From: Bradyrhizobium erythrophlei
Lineage (GTDB): Bacteria > Pseudomonadota > Alphaproteobacteria > Rhizobiales > Xanthobacteraceae
DNA length: 64,000 nt
NCBI GenBank assembly: GCA_900129675.1
Contig: FSRD01000003.1
Span: 868,001 to 932,000 of the forward strand
Direction: 5' to 3'
The first letter of the stretch is position 1. Each line of letters opens with the position of its first letter. This document shows, piece after piece, positions 16,683 through 26,200 of the stretch. The notes under the pieces are model-generated. The model worked only from the letters and a program-made list of their open reading frames with translations, was not told the origin of the DNA and made no database searches. The position numbers and the translations under genes are program-made.

Positions 16683-17690
16683 TTACTCGCCCGATAGCGC
16701 AGCCGAGAGACGGTCCCACGCCAGGGCATCTCCGGGCAATCCAAATCTCAGCCACTGCGGTTCACGTGGAAAGCTGCGAACGTGGATACCATGGCTGCCC
16801 AACTGTTCGGCGAGCTTGATCGCTTCGACATGACGGGCAAGGCGGAAGAGCGGTGTCCCGCCGAGCACAGTAAAGCCGGCGGCGTCCAGCACGGCATCGA
16901 GCCGTTGCTGATCAGACCGAAGGCGCGCGGTCGTCTCGGCGAGCCAACGCGGGTCAGAGAGCGCGGCCTTGCCGATCCGCAGGGCAGGGCCTGAAACTGC
17001 CCAAGGGCCGAATTCAGCGCGGATGCGCGTTGCAAGCGGGATCTCGGCAATCGCAAAGCCGAGCCGCAGTCCTGCCAATCCATAGGTCTTACCGAAGGAC
17101 CTCAGAACGATTGTCGCAGGCGGCGGATCGGAGGCGATGCTCGCGGTTTCGGGAAGCACGTCGATGAAGGCTTCGTCGACGATGAGCAGACCGTTCTTTC
17201 TGGCAAGCGCTGTTGCAACGGTGCGAAGCCTGTTCACTGGAATAACACGCCCGGTCGGGTTGTCGGGATTGACGACGATGACAACATCGGCGCTTTCACT
17301 CTGATCGAGATCCTTCACGACCGAAACGCAATGGCCTTGTCTCGTCCAACAGGCCTCGTGCTCCTCGTAGGTAGGCCCGAGAATCTCCACGTGAGATGTC
17401 GGGACGAGACGGGGAAGAAGCTGGATCAAGGCCTGCGTGCCCGAAGCGGCGGCGATCATCCCGGATTCGGGGACGCGATACCTCGCCGCTGCCGCGGCCA
17501 GCAGCGCTTCCTCTTCAGAGCGCGCCGGCAGGCGCGACCAGATTTCCGCCGGTAGCTCGGGAATCGGGAAGGGGACAGGATTGATGCCGGTGGAAAGATC
17601 GATCCACGGCTCCGGCGCGCCGGGATACCGATCTCGCGCAGTGTCCAAATCGCCGCCATGCGAGATAGGTTCCGCAGTGGCAGGTCGCAT
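16683..17690 (-). CDS. cobC: CobC, threonine-phosphate decarboxylase-like aminotransferase
   Basis: This 335-residue PLP enzyme of aminotransferase fold I provides the aminopropanol-phosphate arm of cobalamin in the aerobic pathway. Features include WIDLSTGINPVPFP near the N-terminus, VNPDNPTGR in the middle and the PLP lysine in LRSFGKTYGLAGLRLGF. I chose the ATG at 17690 because the longer frame (to 17756) would overlap divergent cobD; with this start the two begin 43 bases apart and may share a promoter region. Confidence 0.9.
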   Translation of the reverse strand: MRPATAEPISHGGDLDTARDRYPGAPEPWIDLSTGINPVPFPIPELPAEIWSRLPARSEEEALLAAAAARYRVPESGMIAAASGTQALIQLLPRLVPTSHVEILGPTYEEHEACWTRQGHCVSVVKDLDQSESADVVIVVNPDNPTGRVIPVNRLRTVATALARKNGLLIVDEAFIDVLPETASIASDPPPATIVLRSFGKTYGLAGLRLGFAIAEIPLATRIRAEFGPWAVSGPALRIGKAALSDPRWLAETTARLRSDQQRLDAVLDAAGFTVLGGTPLFRLARHVEAIKLAEQLGSHGIHVRSFPREPQWLRFGLPGDALAWDRLSAALSGE

Positions 17691-17733
17691 GATAGGCAAG
17701 GCCCTTGCACTACCCAAATGTTCCGGATCACGC

Positions 17734-18708
17734 ATGTTCGCTGAACTCGCTCTCACTGCGCTCGCTATCGAAGCCGCTTTCGGATTTCCGGACGTCCTCT
17801 ATCGCAGGATCGGCCATCCCGTAGGCTGGATTGGAGCGCTGATAGCATGGTGCGAGCGCGCCTGGAACCGCCGTGAGTTCTCGTTTGAGCGCCGGCGCAT
17901 GCTTGGCGTTGGAACACTGCTCTTGCTGCTCGCCGTCAGCGGTGTCTCCGCGATGGTCATTTTCCTGCTGGCACAACACTTTCTCGCAGGCTTCGCAACG
18001 ACGCTCGTTTGCGGAGCCGTGGCCAGCACGCTGCTCGCCCAGCGCAGCCTTGATGCGCATGTCCTGGCCGTTGCCGATGCGCTGGAGCAAGAGGGGATCG
18101 AGGCTGGCCGTCGTGCCGTGTCGATGATAGTCGGGCGCGACACCGCATGCCTGGACGAAGCCGGGGTCAGCCGTGCCGCCATCGAAAGCCTGGCGGAGAA
18201 TTTTTCTGACGGCGTCGTGGCGCCGCTGTTCTGGCTCTTGGTTGCGGGATTGCCTGGCATTTTCGGCTACAAGGCGATCAATACTGCGGACAGCATGATC
18301 GGCCACAAATCCGATCGCTATCTCGCCTTTGGCTGGGCATCGGCGCGCGTGGACGATCTCGTCAATCTGCCCGCATCGCGTCTCTCCGCGCTATGGCTGG
18401 TGCTGGCCGCGGCGGCCTTGTCCGGCCTTTCTCCGCGGAGCGCTATTGCGGCCGTCCGGCGCGATGCGAACGGGCACCGCTCGCCGAACGCAGGATGGCC
18501 CGAGGCAGCGATGGCGGGAGCGCTGGGTTTGAGGCTGGCGGGACCACGTGCTTATGACGGCGCGATGGTTGACGACCATTGGATCGGCGATGGCCGCGAG
18601 ACCGCCTCCGCCCGGGATATTCGCCTGGCTCTCAGGCAATACCGGGTTGCATGCGTCATTCAATTTATGTGTGTCGCGGCACTCGCCGCAGCTATGGCGT
18701 TGCTTTGA
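17734..18708 (+). CDS. cobD: CobD/CbiB, adenosylcobinamide(-phosphate) synthase
   Basis: This 324-residue integral membrane protein attaches aminopropanol (or its phosphate) to adenosylcobyric acid. Family hallmarks are the N-terminal FPDVLYRRIGHPVGWIG, ESLAENFSDGVVAPLFW, YKAINTADSMIGHK and DARRDANGHRSPNAGWPEAAMAG-like segments near the end. The ATG at 17734 gives the typical N-terminus. Its last 17 bases overlap the end of convergent cobQ. Confidence 0.94.
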   Translation: MFAELALTALAIEAAFGFPDVLYRRIGHPVGWIGALIAWCERAWNRREFSFERRRMLGVGTLLLLLAVSGVSAMVIFLLAQHFLAGFATTLVCGAVASTLLAQRSLDAHVLAVADALEQEGIEAGRRAVSMIVGRDTACLDEAGVSRAAIESLAENFSDGVVAPLFWLLVAGLPGIFGYKAINTADSMIGHKSDRYLAFGWASARVDDLVNLPASRLSALWLVLAAAALSGLSPRSAIAAVRRDANGHRSPNAGWPEAAMAGALGLRLAGPRAYDGAMVDDHWIGDGRETASARDIRLALRQYRVACVIQFMCVAALAAAMALL

Positions 18709-20182
18709 GTTCGGGCTGGCGCGCGAGGTCAAGGAGGCGGTTGCAATCGATGTGTCGCTCGACGTGGTCGGCGAGCCGATCGAGGGTCGCCTCGACGTCG
18801 GCTTCGTAGGCAAGACCGGAAGCTTGGCCTGCAATACGACGCAGCCAGTGGCCGCGCTGCCGATCGTCGGAAAAGAGCCCGTGAACGTAGCACCCGGCGA
18901 TGCGGCCCGAGCCGTTAACCGCGCCTTCGTTGCGTCCGTCGGCGAAACGCAGGAGCGGATTCTCGCATCCCTTGCCGGCCGTGCGTCCAACGTGCATTTC
19001 GTAACCCTTGAAGGGCGTGCTCCCGTCGGCACTCTCGCCGAAGATTTCGACGAGCATCTTGTCGCCCTGAAGCACCGTCTCGACATCCAGCAGTCCAAGA
19101 CCGGCGACGGAACCAGCTGGTCCCTCGATTCCGTCGGGATCCGAAATATGCGTGCCGAGCATCTGATACCCGCCACAAATCCCAAGCACATGACCGCCAC
19201 GCCGCGCATGCGCCCGCAGGTCCGTGTCCCATCCGGTTTCGCGCAGCACGGCGAGATCGGCCATGGTGGCCTTGGAGCCTGGCAGGACAACCAGCGCGGC
19301 GTCGCCGGGAATAGGCTCGCCGGGCCTGATGAAGACGAGATCGATGCCGGGCTCAAGGCGCAACGGATCAAAATCGTCAAAGTTCGAGATGCGGGGATAG
19401 GCAAGCACGACGATCAGGCTGCGGCCGCTATGGCCGCGAGGTCGGCCAGTCCCGAGTCCGAGCGCGTCTTCCGCCGGCAGCCTGTACGCCAGGTCGAAGA
19501 ACGGCAGGAGACCGAGCGGCTGCCAGCCGGTGTGTCGTGCGATGGTTGCCATCCCATCGCTGAACAGCGACGGATCGCCGCGAAATTTGTTGACGATAAA
19601 ACCGGCTATCATCGCGGCGTCCTCGGCGGCGATGACCGCCTTGGTACCAACCAGGCTGGCGATAACGCCGCCCCGGTCGATATCGCCGACCAGCACAACG
19701 GGCACGCCGGCCGCTCGTGCAAAGCCCATATTGGCGATGTCGGCGGCTCTCAGGTTCACTTCGGAGGCCGAGCCTGCGCCTTCGACCAGCACGAGGTCGG
19801 CCTCGCCTGCAATGTGGCGTAGGCTTTCGAGCACGGCGCCAAGAAGTCGGGGCTTCATGGCCTGATATTCGCGCCCCCTGGCGTTGCCGACGACAAGGCC
19901 CTGTACGACCACCTGCGACCCGGTTTCACTCTGGGGCTTTAGCAGCACCGGGTTCATGTGCACGCTCGGTTGCACACGGGCCGCCCGCGCCTGCAGCGCC
20001 TGCGCGCGCCCGATCTCGCCACCATCAGCGGTAACGGCGGCATTATTGGACATGTTCTGTGGCTTGAACGGTCTCACCCGCAAGCCGCGATTGGCGAACG
20101 CGCGCGCCAATCCCGCAACCAGCAGCGACTTGCCGACATCCGAGCCGGTACCCTGCAGCATGATCGCGCGCGCAGGCATCAA
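18692..20182 (-). CDS. cobQ: CobQ, adenosylcobyric acid synthase
   Basis: This 496-residue glutamine-dependent amidotransferase amidates side chains b, d, e and g of adenosylcobyrinic acid diamide. It begins with a dethiobiotin-synthetase-like P-loop (LQGTGSDVGKSLLVAGLAR) and has a class I-like glutaminase domain with the nucleophile in LGICGGYQMLG. It overlaps cobO by four bases in the minus-strand cobP-cobO-cobQ operon and overlaps the end of cobD by 17 bases. Confidence 0.95.
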   Translation of the reverse strand: MMPARAIMLQGTGSDVGKSLLVAGLARAFANRGLRVRPFKPQNMSNNAAVTADGGEIGRAQALQARAARVQPSVHMNPVLLKPQSETGSQVVVQGLVVGNARGREYQAMKPRLLGAVLESLRHIAGEADLVLVEGAGSASEVNLRAADIANMGFARAAGVPVVLVGDIDRGGVIASLVGTKAVIAAEDAAMIAGFIVNKFRGDPSLFSDGMATIARHTGWQPLGLLPFFDLAYRLPAEDALGLGTGRPRGHSGRSLIVVLAYPRISNFDDFDPLRLEPGIDLVFIRPGEPIPGDAALVVLPGSKATMADLAVLRETGWDTDLRAHARRGGHVLGICGGYQMLGTHISDPDGIEGPAGSVAGLGLLDVETVLQGDKMLVEIFGESADGSTPFKGYEMHVGRTAGKGCENPLLRFADGRNEGAVNGSGRIAGCYVHGLFSDDRQRGHWLRRIAGQASGLAYEADVEATLDRLADHVERHIDCNRLLDLARQPELKATP

Positions 20183-20790
20183 AATTCGATGCCTGGCTGC
20201 GCTTTGACGCCGGCCGCAAAATGATGCTTCACGGCCACCATCTCGGTCACGAGGTCGGCTGCTTCGATCAATTCAGGCTTGGCGTTGCGGCCGGTGACGA
20301 CAACGTGCAAGTCAGGCCGCCGGCCCGCGAACGCCGCCAGCACCTGGCCGAGGTCGATGTGCTCGTAGCGCAAGGAGATATTGAGCTCGTCGAGGACCAG
20401 TAACTTGATCGAGGGATCTTCCATCAGCTCGGTCGCCCTGGCCCATGCGCGCTCGGCGGCGGCGACATCGCGCGCGCGATCCTGTGTTTCCCAGGTAAAC
20501 CCTTCGCCCAGGGTGTGCCATTTAACCTGATCGCCGAAGCGCTCGATCGCGGCACGCTCGCCCGATTGCCAGGCTCCCTTGCCGAACTGCACCACGCCGC
20601 ACTGAAAACCGCGCCCGATCGCGCGCAGCAGGAGGCCGAAGGCCGCGGTCGATTTACCTTTGCCCTTGCCGGTGTGGACAATGAGCAGCCCCTTTTCGAT
20701 GGTCTTTCCGGCAACCTCCGCGTCCTGGACTGCCTTGCGGTTGGCCATTTTGGCCTTGTGGCGCGCTTCATCGTCGGTTTCGGCTGTCAT
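20179..20790 (-). CDS. cobO: CobO, cob(I)yrinic acid a,c-diamide adenosyltransferase
   Basis: This 203-residue CobA/CobO-type corrinoid adenosyltransferase adds the 5'-deoxyadenosyl ligand to cobalt. The P-loop is VHTGKGKGKSTAAFGL, which in this family binds ATP in reversed orientation; LLVLDELNISLRYEHID and VVTGRNAKPELIEAADLVTEM-like segments also fit. It is 23 bases downstream of cobP and overlaps cobQ by four bases. Confidence 0.95.
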   Translation of the reverse strand: MTAETDDEARHKAKMANRKAVQDAEVAGKTIEKGLLIVHTGKGKGKSTAAFGLLLRAIGRGFQCGVVQFGKGAWQSGERAAIERFGDQVKWHTLGEGFTWETQDRARDVAAAERAWARATELMEDPSIKLLVLDELNISLRYEHIDLGQVLAAFAGRRPDLHVVVTGRNAKPELIEAADLVTEMVAVKHHFAAGVKAQPGIEF

Positions 20791-20813
20791 GATAAAACGG
20801 TCCTCACATCGGC

Positions 20814-21338
20814 TTATTTCAGGATGAGCGGCAATCCCGCCGCAATCAAGACGGCGCGGTCGGCGATGGCCGCAACCTGCATGTTGGCGCGGCCTTGAGC
20901 GTCACGGAATTTCCGCGCCAGGGCGTTATCGGGAACGATCCCAAAGCCGACTTCATTGGAAACGACGACAACGGGGCCGCTGGCTTTGCTCAACGCCGCG
21001 ACAAGCCGTTGCAGTTCGGCGATCGAATCCTGACCGGCCAGCATGACATTGCTCAGCCAGAGCGTGAGACAATCGATGAGGACGGCTTGTCCCGCGCTGC
21101 CATGCGCCGTGATCGCTGCGGGCAAATCGAGCGGCGCCTCGACCGTGCGCCACCTGCCATCACGCCGGTGCCGGTGCTCGGCGATCCGCACCGTCATCTC
21201 GTCATCATGTGCTTCGGCGGTGGCGACATAGACCCAGGGCGGGGCGCAGCCCATCACCAACCCCTCGGCATATCTGCTCTTTCCCGAGCGTGCGCCGCCA
21301 AGAACAAAGGTCAGACGAGGCAGGGGAGGAACGCTCAT
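20814..21338 (-). CDS. cobP: CobP, adenosylcobinamide kinase / guanylyltransferase
   Basis: This 174-residue bifunctional enzyme phosphorylates adenosylcobinamide and transfers GMP to it. Evidence is the N-terminal P-loop FVLGGARSGKSRYAEGL, the LIDCLTLWLSNVML segment and VVSNEVGFGIVPDN near the end. The ATG at 21338 gives the standard N-terminus (MSVPPLPRLTFVLGG); the longer frame runs into the riboswitch on the other strand. Its start is about 50 bases from the left edge of that riboswitch, which points away from it. Confidence 0.94.
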   Translation of the reverse strand: MSVPPLPRLTFVLGGARSGKSRYAEGLVMGCAPPWVYVATAEAHDDEMTVRIAEHRHRRDGRWRTVEAPLDLPAAITAHGSAGQAVLIDCLTLWLSNVMLAGQDSIAELQRLVAALSKASGPVVVVSNEVGFGIVPDNALARKFRDAQGRANMQVAAIADRAVLIAAGLPLILK

Positions 21339-21387
21339 GATCCGCGAATTCGATTGACGGGGGTTGATCCTTGCCCTTATCAATCGG

Positions 21388-21560
21388 GCGACGGTTCCCC
21401 GCAAGGGGATTGAATGGGAATGCGGTAAGGGGTCATCGGACCCCAAATCCGCGGCTGCCCCCGCAACTGTAGTCGGTGAGCTGAAGGCCAAGAAACCACT
21501 GGGAAACCGGGAAGGTGGCCTGACGCTGAGACCCGAGAGCCAGGAGACCTGCCGTCGAGA
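21388..21560 (+). ncRNA. Cobalamin (B12) riboswitch
   Basis: The plus-strand RNA shows conserved B12-element blocks in order: GGGAA-TGCGGT near 21416, the GCCCCCGCAACTGT core near 21461, CCACTG, GGGAAGG and the closing B12 box GAGCCAGGAGACCTGCC near 21536-21552. It reads toward DUF1636-cobW-cobN and not toward cobP. Adenosylcobalamin should lower expression of the operon. Edges are approximate. Confidence 0.92.
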
Positions 21561-21570
21561 ATGCTGTTAT

Positions 21571-21622
21571 CCGGCTCGTCGCGCGGGGCGTCGCGATGAT
21601 CATTGGAAGGCTCACGAGCCGG
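21571..21622 (+). promoter_or_regulatory. Stem-loop after the riboswitch, possible expression platform
   Basis: CCGGCTCGT (21571-21579) pairs perfectly with ACGAGCCGG (21614-21622). There is no T-run after it, so it is not an intrinsic terminator. It ends two bases before an ATG at 21625, so it may act on translation or on coupling with the aptamer. Confidence 0.4.
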
Positions 21623-21704
21623 CGATGAAAATCGTCGCGACTGGGCTCCGTCGGAAGCGGCACCAAGCCAGGGCACACGAAGCCCATGACGACGGAGGTC
21701 CGCG

Positions 21705-21803
21705 ATGACGACTTTGCTCAATAGACCAGGTGTGCTTGCAGCGTGTGCCGCCAGGCTCGCGCAGGTTCCGGCGCTGGCTGCACCGTCGTTCGACCGAGCC
21801 TGA
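21705..21803 (+). CDS. Hypothetical 32-residue leader peptide before DUF1636
   Basis: This short frame (start MTTLLNRPGVLAAC, end APSFDRA) is preceded by a strong CGGAGG ribosome site at 21693-21698. Its ATG overlaps, as ATGA, the stop of another tiny frame at 21625-21708 (27 residues, start MKIVATGLRRK, rich in H and R). Its stop is 13 bases before the DUF1636 ATG. I do not recognise it. It may be a leader coupling translation to the riboswitch, or simply chance. Confidence 0.35.
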   Translation: MTTLLNRPGVLAACAARLAQVPALAAPSFDRA

Positions 21804-21816
21804 GCGCGGGAAGCAC

Positions 21817-22224
21817 ATGCCCACGTCGATCGATACCGCGGCCTCGCCGCCCCCGAGCGCCTCAAAGCTGTTTGTCTGCATCACGTGCCGTCTCAATGGC
21901 GAGACGGCCGAGGATCAGCAGCCGCGCCCCGGCGCGCGTCTGATAGGGATCCTGTCGCAGCTCATCGAAGATGGCCAGCAAGACATCGAGATTGTGCCCG
22001 TCGAGTGTCTGTCAAATTGCACGCGCGGTTGCACGGTCGCGATCTCGGGACCTGGCAAATGGACTTACGTGCTCGGCGCGCTCGACCCCGAGCAGCATGC
22101 CGATGACGTCGTTCGGTTTGCGCGGCTTCACCATGCCCATGCCGAAGGGCTGCCGGTCTGGCGGGAACGGCCCGTCCACATCCGCAAGAACACGATTGCG
22201 CGAGTTCCGCCGCTCCCGGTCTAG
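21817..22224 (+). CDS. DUF1636 metal-binding-type protein, first gene of the B12-controlled operon
   Basis: This 135-residue protein has a CITC motif near residue 19 and a CLSNCTRGC motif near the middle, giving five cysteines suited to bind a metal or an iron-sulfur cluster. DUF1636 proteins commonly lie beside cobW and cobN in alphaproteobacteria; no reaction has been assigned that I know of. The ATG at 21817 is the start closest to the first conserved cysteines. A role in cobalt handling or electron supply is inference from the neighbours (riboswitch upstream, cobW 28 bases downstream). Confidence 0.78.
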   Translation: MPTSIDTAASPPPSASKLFVCITCRLNGETAEDQQPRPGARLIGILSQLIEDGQQDIEIVPVECLSNCTRGCTVAISGPGKWTYVLGALDPEQHADDVVRFARLHHAHAEGLPVWRERPVHIRKNTIARVPPLPV

Positions 22225-22252
22225 CGAACAGAAATTTGAAGGAAGATTCCTG

Positions 22253-23287
22253 ATGACATCCCTAGCCAAAGTTCCCTGCACGATCGTCACGGGCTTCCTC
22301 GGCGCCGGCAAGACGACGCTTGTCCGCCATGTACTCGAGAATGCCGGCGGGCGCCGCCTTGCGGTGATCGTCAATGAATTCGGCGACATCGGCATCGACG
22401 GCGAGATTTTGAAGAGCTGCGGCATCGAGAGCTGCCCGGAAGACCGGATCGTGGAACTGTCCAACGGCTGCATCTGCTGCACGGTAGCGGACGATTTCCT
22501 TCCCGCCCTCAAACGTCTGCTCGATCATCCGATTCCGCCGGAGCACATCGTGATCGAAACCTCCGGACTGGCGCTTCCCAAGCCGCTGGTGCAGGCCTTC
22601 AACTGGCCGGAGATCGCCTCGCGCGTGACGGTCGATGGCGTTGTCGCTGTCGTCGACGGCGCGGCCGTTGCCGCAGGACGGTTCGCCGACGATCCGGATG
22701 CCGTCAGCCGGCAGCGCGCGCAGGACACAGCGCTCGATCACGACAATCCGCTCGAGGAAGTCTACGAGGATCAGCTTCTCTGCGCCGATCTCATTGTCCT
22801 GAACAAGGCCGATCTGATGTCGGTGGAAGAACGGGGCAGGGTGGTCGGCGAGATCGGACAGGTGATTTCCAGATCGGTCAAGATCGTCGAGGTGGAAAGC
22901 GGCCGCGTGTCGCCTGCCGTCCTGCTGGGCCTCGGGGTTGCCGCCGAAGACGATATCGCAAACCGGTTCTCCCACCACGATGCCGAAGCCGAGCACGACC
23001 ACGACGATTTCGAGTCCTTTGTCATCGATCTCCGGCGTTTCGAAACCCCGCAAACCCTGGTTCGGAAAATTGCCGAGGCGGCGGCGACGCATGACATCCT
23101 TCGCGTCAAGGGTTTTGTGGAGATTCTGGACAAGCCGATGCGGCTGCTGATTCAGGGGGTCGGATCTCGCATTCAGCACCGCTTCGATCGCGCATGGCAC
23201 AAGGACGAGGAGCGAAGCAGCCGCCTGGTCGTCATCGGCCAGAAGGGGCTCGACGCCGCCGCAATTCGAAACCTGATCCTGGGTTGA
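22253..23287 (+). CDS. cobW: CobW, metal-chaperone GTPase
   Basis: This 344-residue G3E GTPase is thought to deliver cobalt to corrin synthesis. The P-loop is GFLGAGKTTL near residue 13, the metal-binding CxCC motif appears in SNGCICCTVADDF, a His/Asp-rich stretch (HHDAEAEHDHDD) lies near residue 245, and a CobW C-terminal domain follows. The ATG at 22253 follows a GGAAG ribosome site. cobN begins six bases later, which fits cobalt delivery to the chelatase. Confidence 0.94.
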   Translation: MTSLAKVPCTIVTGFLGAGKTTLVRHVLENAGGRRLAVIVNEFGDIGIDGEILKSCGIESCPEDRIVELSNGCICCTVADDFLPALKRLLDHPIPPEHIVIETSGLALPKPLVQAFNWPEIASRVTVDGVVAVVDGAAVAAGRFADDPDAVSRQRAQDTALDHDNPLEEVYEDQLLCADLIVLNKADLMSVEERGRVVGEIGQVISRSVKIVEVESGRVSPAVLLGLGVAAEDDIANRFSHHDAEAEHDHDDFESFVIDLRRFETPQTLVRKIAEAAATHDILRVKGFVEILDKPMRLLIQGVGSRIQHRFDRAWHKDEERSSRLVVIGQKGLDAAAIRNLILG

Positions 23288-23293
23288 TCACGC

Positions 23294-26200
23294 ATGCATC
23301 TGCTGGCGAGCAACGTTGCGAAATTGGACGAGGCGGATGCCGCGGTCGATCTCGAACAGTCGCCAGCCGATGTCGTTGTGCTGTCCTTCGCGGACAGCGA
23401 TCTGTCCGCTCTGGCCGCTGCCTGGCGGTCGGATGCCGAGGTACTGCCGGCGTTGCGGCTTGCAAGCCTCAAACAACTGAGGCACCCGATGTCCGTGGAC
23501 CTCTATGTCGAGCGCGTTGTCGCGCATGCACGGATGGTCATCGTGCGCTGTCTCGGCGGTTTTGAATACTGGCGGTATGGACTGGAAATCATCGTTTCGA
23601 CGGCGCGCAGCAACGGCATTCTGTTTGCAGCTTTGCCCGGCGACGATCGCCCCGATCCCCGTTTGGCTGAGATATCCACGGTGACGTCGGAGACGCTGTC
23701 TCGCCTGGACCGTTTCTTTCGTGAAGGCGGGCCGGAGAATCTGCGCCAGGCCCTCGGATTTGTCGGGAGCCTGCTGGGTCGAGACACCTCCTGGGCCGAT
23801 CCGATGCCGGTCGGACCGGCCGTCGGGTTTTCCGCCGACGGACATACAGTACCTCTGCCCGACCTGTTCGGCGCGGTCGACAAGCGCCCCGTTGCGCTGG
23901 TCCTGTTCTATAAAGCGAGCCTGCTCGCGGCTGACACGGCTCCCATCTGCGCCTTGATGGCGGCGCTCGAAGCGGAGAACCTCGCGCCGGTCGCAGTTGC
24001 AGTCTCCAGCCTCAAGGATCCGGCGGCGGCAGAAGTGCTCGAACGGCTGATCGCGGTTCGGCGGCCGGCGATTATCCTCAATGCGACGGCATTCTCCGCT
24101 CTGCGCGAAGATGGCACTACTGTTCTCGACGCCGCCGATGTTCCCGTGCTGCAGGTTGTACTGGCGAGCAATTCGCAGGAGGCCTGGGCCTCGTCGCCCC
24201 GCGGATTGTCCCCGTCGGATCTCGCGATGAATGTCGTGTTGCCCGAACTGGATGGCCGGTTGTTGAGCCGCGCCATTTCGTTCAAGACCGAGGATGAGTT
24301 CGATTCCCGGATCGAATTTGCGTCTGTTCGGCACAGACCTTGTCCCGACCGGATCGAGTTTGTCGCGCGTCTGGCGGCCCGCTGGGTCAAGTTGGGCGAA
24401 ACGCCGCGCGCGGAGCGTCGATTGGCGCTCGTTCTATCCGACTATCCGGCTCGCGCCGGGCGTGCCGGCTATGCCGTGGGGCTCGATACGGCCGAAAGCG
24501 TCGTTCAAATCGCCAAGCTGCTCCACGCGGAAGGCTACGATGTCGGCGAGGTAGGATTGTGCGCGGCTGATGTCCAGCGGCTGCTTTCGGGAGATTGCGC
24601 CGGCATCGACATTGCCGTGAACACCTATGCCTCATGGCTGAAGGCCTTTCCGCCGAGCCTGCAGAACGAGATCGAAAATAGCTGGGGCGCTCCCATCGCT
24701 GAAAACGATGTCTTCTCCTTTCCGGTGCTCAAAGCAGGAAAGCTGCTGGTTTTTCTTCAGCCCGACCGCGGATTGGCGGGTGACCGCAAGGCCGGCTATC
24801 ACGACACGTCGATTCCGCCGCGCCATGCCTATGTTGCGTTCTATGCCTGGTTGCGCGAACAGGCCAGGATCGACGCACTCATTCATCTCGGCACCCACGG
24901 TACGCTGGAGTGGCTGCCCGGCAAGGCGCTAGCCCTTTCCGCCCAGTGCTGGCCCGAGGCGGTGACGGGTCCGTTGCCGGTCATCTATCCCTTCATCGTC
25001 AACAATCCCGGCGAAGCAGTGCAGGCCAAGCGCCGGCTAAGTGCCGTGACCATCGGCCATCTCACCCCGCCGCTGAGCGCAGCGGGGTTGCACGGCGCGG
25101 CGGCCGAACTGGAGGCGCTGGTCGAGGAATATGCCGAAGCAGGGGGGCTCGATCGACGCCGGCTCGATTTGCTCGAAGGCGCCATCATCGACTGCGCCTG
25201 GACGTCGGGTCTGGCCGCCGAATGCAATCTCTCGAGGGGCGAGCCGGCGAGGGATGCGATCGTCAAGCTCGATGCCCGTCTGTGCGATATCAAGGAACTC
25301 AGCATCCGCGACCGGCTGCACGTTTTCGGGCGCCCCCCCGCGGATGATGCACAGTCATCGCTGGTCGAAGCGATCGTTGCGGCAGCCGGCACGGTGGTAA
25401 CCGGTGCGCAGCGTCAACGGATTGAAGGGGCGGTGCGCAGCAGCGCCTCGCACGAGGAGAAGGCGCTGCTGGCGGCGCTTGACGGGCGCCGCGTGAGCCC
25501 GGGCCCGGCCGGGGCTCCAAGCCGCGGCAGGGCTGATGTTTTGCCCACGGGAAGAAATTTGACGACGCTTGATCCGCGATCGATTCCGACGCGGACGGCC
25601 ACGACGATCGGCCTTAGGGCCGCGGATGAAGTGGTGCGCCGCTACTTGCAAGATCACGGCGACTATCCCCGTTCGCTCGTGATCGACCTCTGGGCCTCCA
25701 CGTCGCTGCGAACCGGTGGCGACGACCTGGCGCAGGCGCTTGCTTACCTGGGCGCTCGACCGGTCTGGGACACGTCGTCGAACCGTGTCACGGGTGTCGA
25801 AATTCTGCCGCTGGCGAAACTCGAACGGCCGCGTATCGATGTGACGCTACGGATATCCGGTCTTTTCAGGGATATTTTCGAAACACAGATCGCGCTGCTT
25901 GACCAGGCTATTCGCAGGATCGCCGATCTCGACGAGGACGACGCCGATAATCCGATCGCCGGCGCGCGCCGGCGCGGCGACGATATTGCGCGCATCTTCG
26001 GCGGTGCGCCCGGTAGTTACGGCGCCGGAACCGCGGCGCTCACGCTCGACAGCACCTGGGGAGCGCGTGAAGATCTCGGCGAGGCCTACCTCTCCGCCGT
26101 AACCCATTCCTACGGTGGCGCGCAGGCGGCCATGCCGGCGGGTGATGGCTTCCGTACCCGCGTGTCCTTGGCCGATGCGCTGGTCCACCCGCAAGACGAC

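Noticed and set aside
21571..21622. Hairpin after the riboswitch as an intrinsic terminator
   Set aside because: The stem is perfect but no run of T follows, so I list it only as a possible expression platform.
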